Positions 8,797 through 10,362 of a stretch of 10,362 bases of DNA are shown in pieces; position 1 is the stretch's first letter, and every line of letters begins with the position of its first letter. The notes below the pieces were generated by a model. That model did no database searches, had not been told where the DNA came from, and saw nothing but the letters and a program-made list of their open reading frames with translations. The position numbers were made by a program, and so were the translations under genes. The stretch spans positions 1 through 10,362 of the forward strand of contig CAIXAA010000904.1 in NCBI GenBank assembly GCA_903917305.1, read 5' to 3'. This DNA is from an uncultured Myxococcales bacterium. GTDB taxonomy: Bacteria; Myxococcota_A; UBA9042.

Positions 8797-10323
8797 GTGA
8801 CGAACCTCTCCAGCCGTGGCGCGATCCTCGTGGGCCTTGCCGCGCTCGCCGCCGTGCTGCTGCTCATCGTGGCGCAGGAACCACCGGTGCGCGCGCCGGA
8901 GCCGCGCAAAGCCAAGCCAGCAACGCCAGTTGCCGGTGCCGATGCCGCGCGGCAGGGCGCGCCGCAGCCTCTGCCGGCCGCCGTGACGGCCGTGGATGCC
9001 ACACCGGCCAGGCCGCTGGCGTCGATCGCCCATGTGCAGCTGCTGCCAGGCGAAACGCCGGCGGAGGTGACGCTGGCGGACGTGCTGGCGGCGCCCGGGG
9101 AGCTGCGCGGGCGCTTGTTCTCCTGCCGCAATGCTTTGGATTCCTTGCCGATCGAGTGGCAGCCCGCCCTGCCGGGCGTCGAGGCCAAGGATCCGGTGGC
9201 GCGCCAGCTCAGCCAGATCAGTCAGGACTTCGCGCACTTCCGCTTGTCGCTGGCTTGCCGCACGGCCGACCTGCACACGGTTCCCGTGCAAGTCTACTTC
9301 GACGCCGCCACGCTGCCGGCGCTGCCCGCCATCGGCCGCGACACCGAAGTGACGCTGCAGCTGCTCGGCACCGGGCCGGCGGGGGACCTGCTGGCGCGCT
9401 ACATCCACGTCTCGCAGCATCCACGCACCGCATCGCCTTTGTCCAAGGATCTTCCGGATCTGCTGGGCGCGCTGCTCACGCCCGCCGACGTCGCGAACCG
9501 GCGCCTTGCGTGCGTCAGCATGGGCCCGGCGCAGCTGCTGTCCGCGGCTCGCCTCGATCCGGAGAGCCTTGCGCGCCTCGGCCCGCTGCCGGCGCACACC
9601 TACGCGAGCCTGGCCTGCATGGACCAGCGCGGTGTGGAAGTTCCTATTCTGGCTGCATTTTCACCTGAGCGCGCCATCGACGCGCTCGGCATTGCCAGCG
9701 GCACGCAGTTGAACCTGCGTTTGAAGGGCGCGGCGAACAACCGGCTGCTGGCGATTCATGAAGCGATCGCGCAAGGTGCCGTGCCGGTCGCGGCGGACGA
9801 CCTGCGCCGCGTGCTGCTGCAACCCGCCGCGAACGCGGGCCAACTGCGGACCTGCACCAGCCAGGGGCTGCCGATGCCGCAAGCCCTGGAGCCTGGGGAC
9901 CCGGTCCAGGACGCGCACGGCAAGTTCGCGAACCGCAAGGCGTGGCTGGTCTGCGCGCAGGCGTCCGGGCCGCCGGTGCACGTCAGCCTGCTGTTCCGTG
10001 AGGGCAGCCAGGAGCAGCTCCTGGCCCTCGCTCGCGGTACTTCCGTGGAAGTTCAGGTGCTTGGCGCAGCCGGCGACCGTGTGCTCGCCGTGTTCGAGCG
10101 CGTGCTCGCCCACCCGAGCGAGCCGGGCGAGACGGCCGCGGACCTGCGTCGTTTCGTCTTGCTGGACGCGCAGTTGCGCGGCACGAGCCTGCGCTGCAAG
10201 CTGGCGCGCGACCCGGAGACCGCCGGCATGCCGGGCGAGACGCGGCCCGCTGCGAAGCTCTTTGCCAGCAAGATGGCGGACCAGCCGTCGCTGCTCGACT
10301 GCTGGGCAACGAGAACCCTTTGA
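8797..10323 (+). CDS. membrane-anchored protein of about four cysteine-pair repeats, unknown function
   Basis: I do not recognise this 508-residue protein. It begins with one membrane segment (about 9-26) followed by an Ala/Pro-rich linker to about 85, so the rest should lie in the periplasm. The remainder consists of tandem units at about 92-205, 220-322, 333-436 and a shortened one at 447-508. Each unit runs from a helix-like DLRR/ADV start to a first cysteine, a second cysteine, a PVxV-type strand, an LxALxxGT turn and a closing LLGxxxxRLLAxxE strand. Only eight cysteines exist, paired as C110/C154, C239/C274, C353/C386 and C467/C502, suggesting one disulfide per unit. The strand pattern recalls small OB-like beta barrels, which is inference. 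The GTG start at 8797 is preferred: GAGG lies 8 bases upstream and the anchor follows at once. The last unit stops six residues after its second cysteine. Confidence 0.82.
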   Translation: MTNLSSRGAILVGLAALAAVLLLIVAQEPPVRAPEPRKAKPATPVAGADAARQGAPQPLPAAVTAVDATPARPLASIAHVQLLPGETPAEVTLADVLAAPGELRGRLFSCRNALDSLPIEWQPALPGVEAKDPVARQLSQISQDFAHFRLSLACRTADLHTVPVQVYFDAATLPALPAIGRDTEVTLQLLGTGPAGDLLARYIHVSQHPRTASPLSKDLPDLLGALLTPADVANRRLACVSMGPAQLLSAARLDPESLARLGPLPAHTYASLACMDQRGVEVPILAAFSPERAIDALGIASGTQLNLRLKGAANNRLLAIHEAIAQGAVPVAADDLRRVLLQPAANAGQLRTCTSQGLPMPQALEPGDPVQDAHGKFANRKAWLVCAQASGPPVHVSLLFREGSQEQLLALARGTSVEVQVLGAAGDRVLAVFERVLAHPSEPGETAADLRRFVLLDAQLRGTSLRCKLARDPETAGMPGETRPAAKLFASKMADQPSLLDCWATRTL

Positions 10324-10362
10324 CTATGGAACGTCGCGCGCGTATCGCTATTGAGAGGGCAA

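Noticed and set aside
7657..9597. Long minus-strand frame of 646 codons across the epimerase and repeat-protein genes
   Set aside because: It runs in a different frame through the true epimerase gene, and its product is Arg/Gln-rich without recognisable domains.
10326..10362. Start of another gene, ATG at 10326
   Set aside because: Only 12 codons remain in the window and the upstream sequence lacks a convincing ribosome binding site, so it is discussed only as an alternative for the repeat-protein end.

Overview
The window is a GC-rich bacterial chromosome segment with seven well-supported genes and no mobile element, CRISPR array, rRNA or tRNA that I can see. Strongly G/C-ending codons, GGAGG-type ribosome binding sites, a lipoprotein and several exported proteins point to a Gram-negative, high-GC organism. 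A myxobacterium-like or other proteobacterial lineage is my best guess, but no sequence here is diagnostic.

Left part (84-4461): a small DoxX-like membrane protein reads leftward. It diverges across about 317 bp from a two-gene operon reading rightward. That operon encodes an AMP-forming acyl-CoA ligase and, overlapping it by 4 bp (ATGA), a large exported lipoprotein that may contain a glycosidase-like alpha/beta barrel. Bases 1-83 hold nothing I can assign.

Middle (4462-6588): a 282-bp leader precedes a secreted NodB-fold polysaccharide deacetylase resembling the Agd3/CE18 type known from fungi. The leader carries two long inverted repeats. One can pair the Shine-Dalgarno GGAGG with an upstream CCTCC, so translational control of this gene is plausible.

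Right part (6651-10362): ribonuclease III with an unusual disordered N-terminal tail follows on the plus strand. It abuts, with no gap, a convergent nucleotide-sugar 4-epimerase gene. The epimerase diverges, across a 166-bp region with iterated GCGCGCCG motifs and two extended -10 promoters, from a membrane-anchored protein built of about four roughly 110-residue repeats, each with a pair of cysteines. I do not recognise that family.

Together, the epimerase (supply of galactose-type nucleotide sugars), the deacetylase and the glycosidase-like lipoprotein could contribute to making and modifying a cell-surface polysaccharide. The gene order does not prove a dedicated pathway, and housekeeping rnc lies between them.
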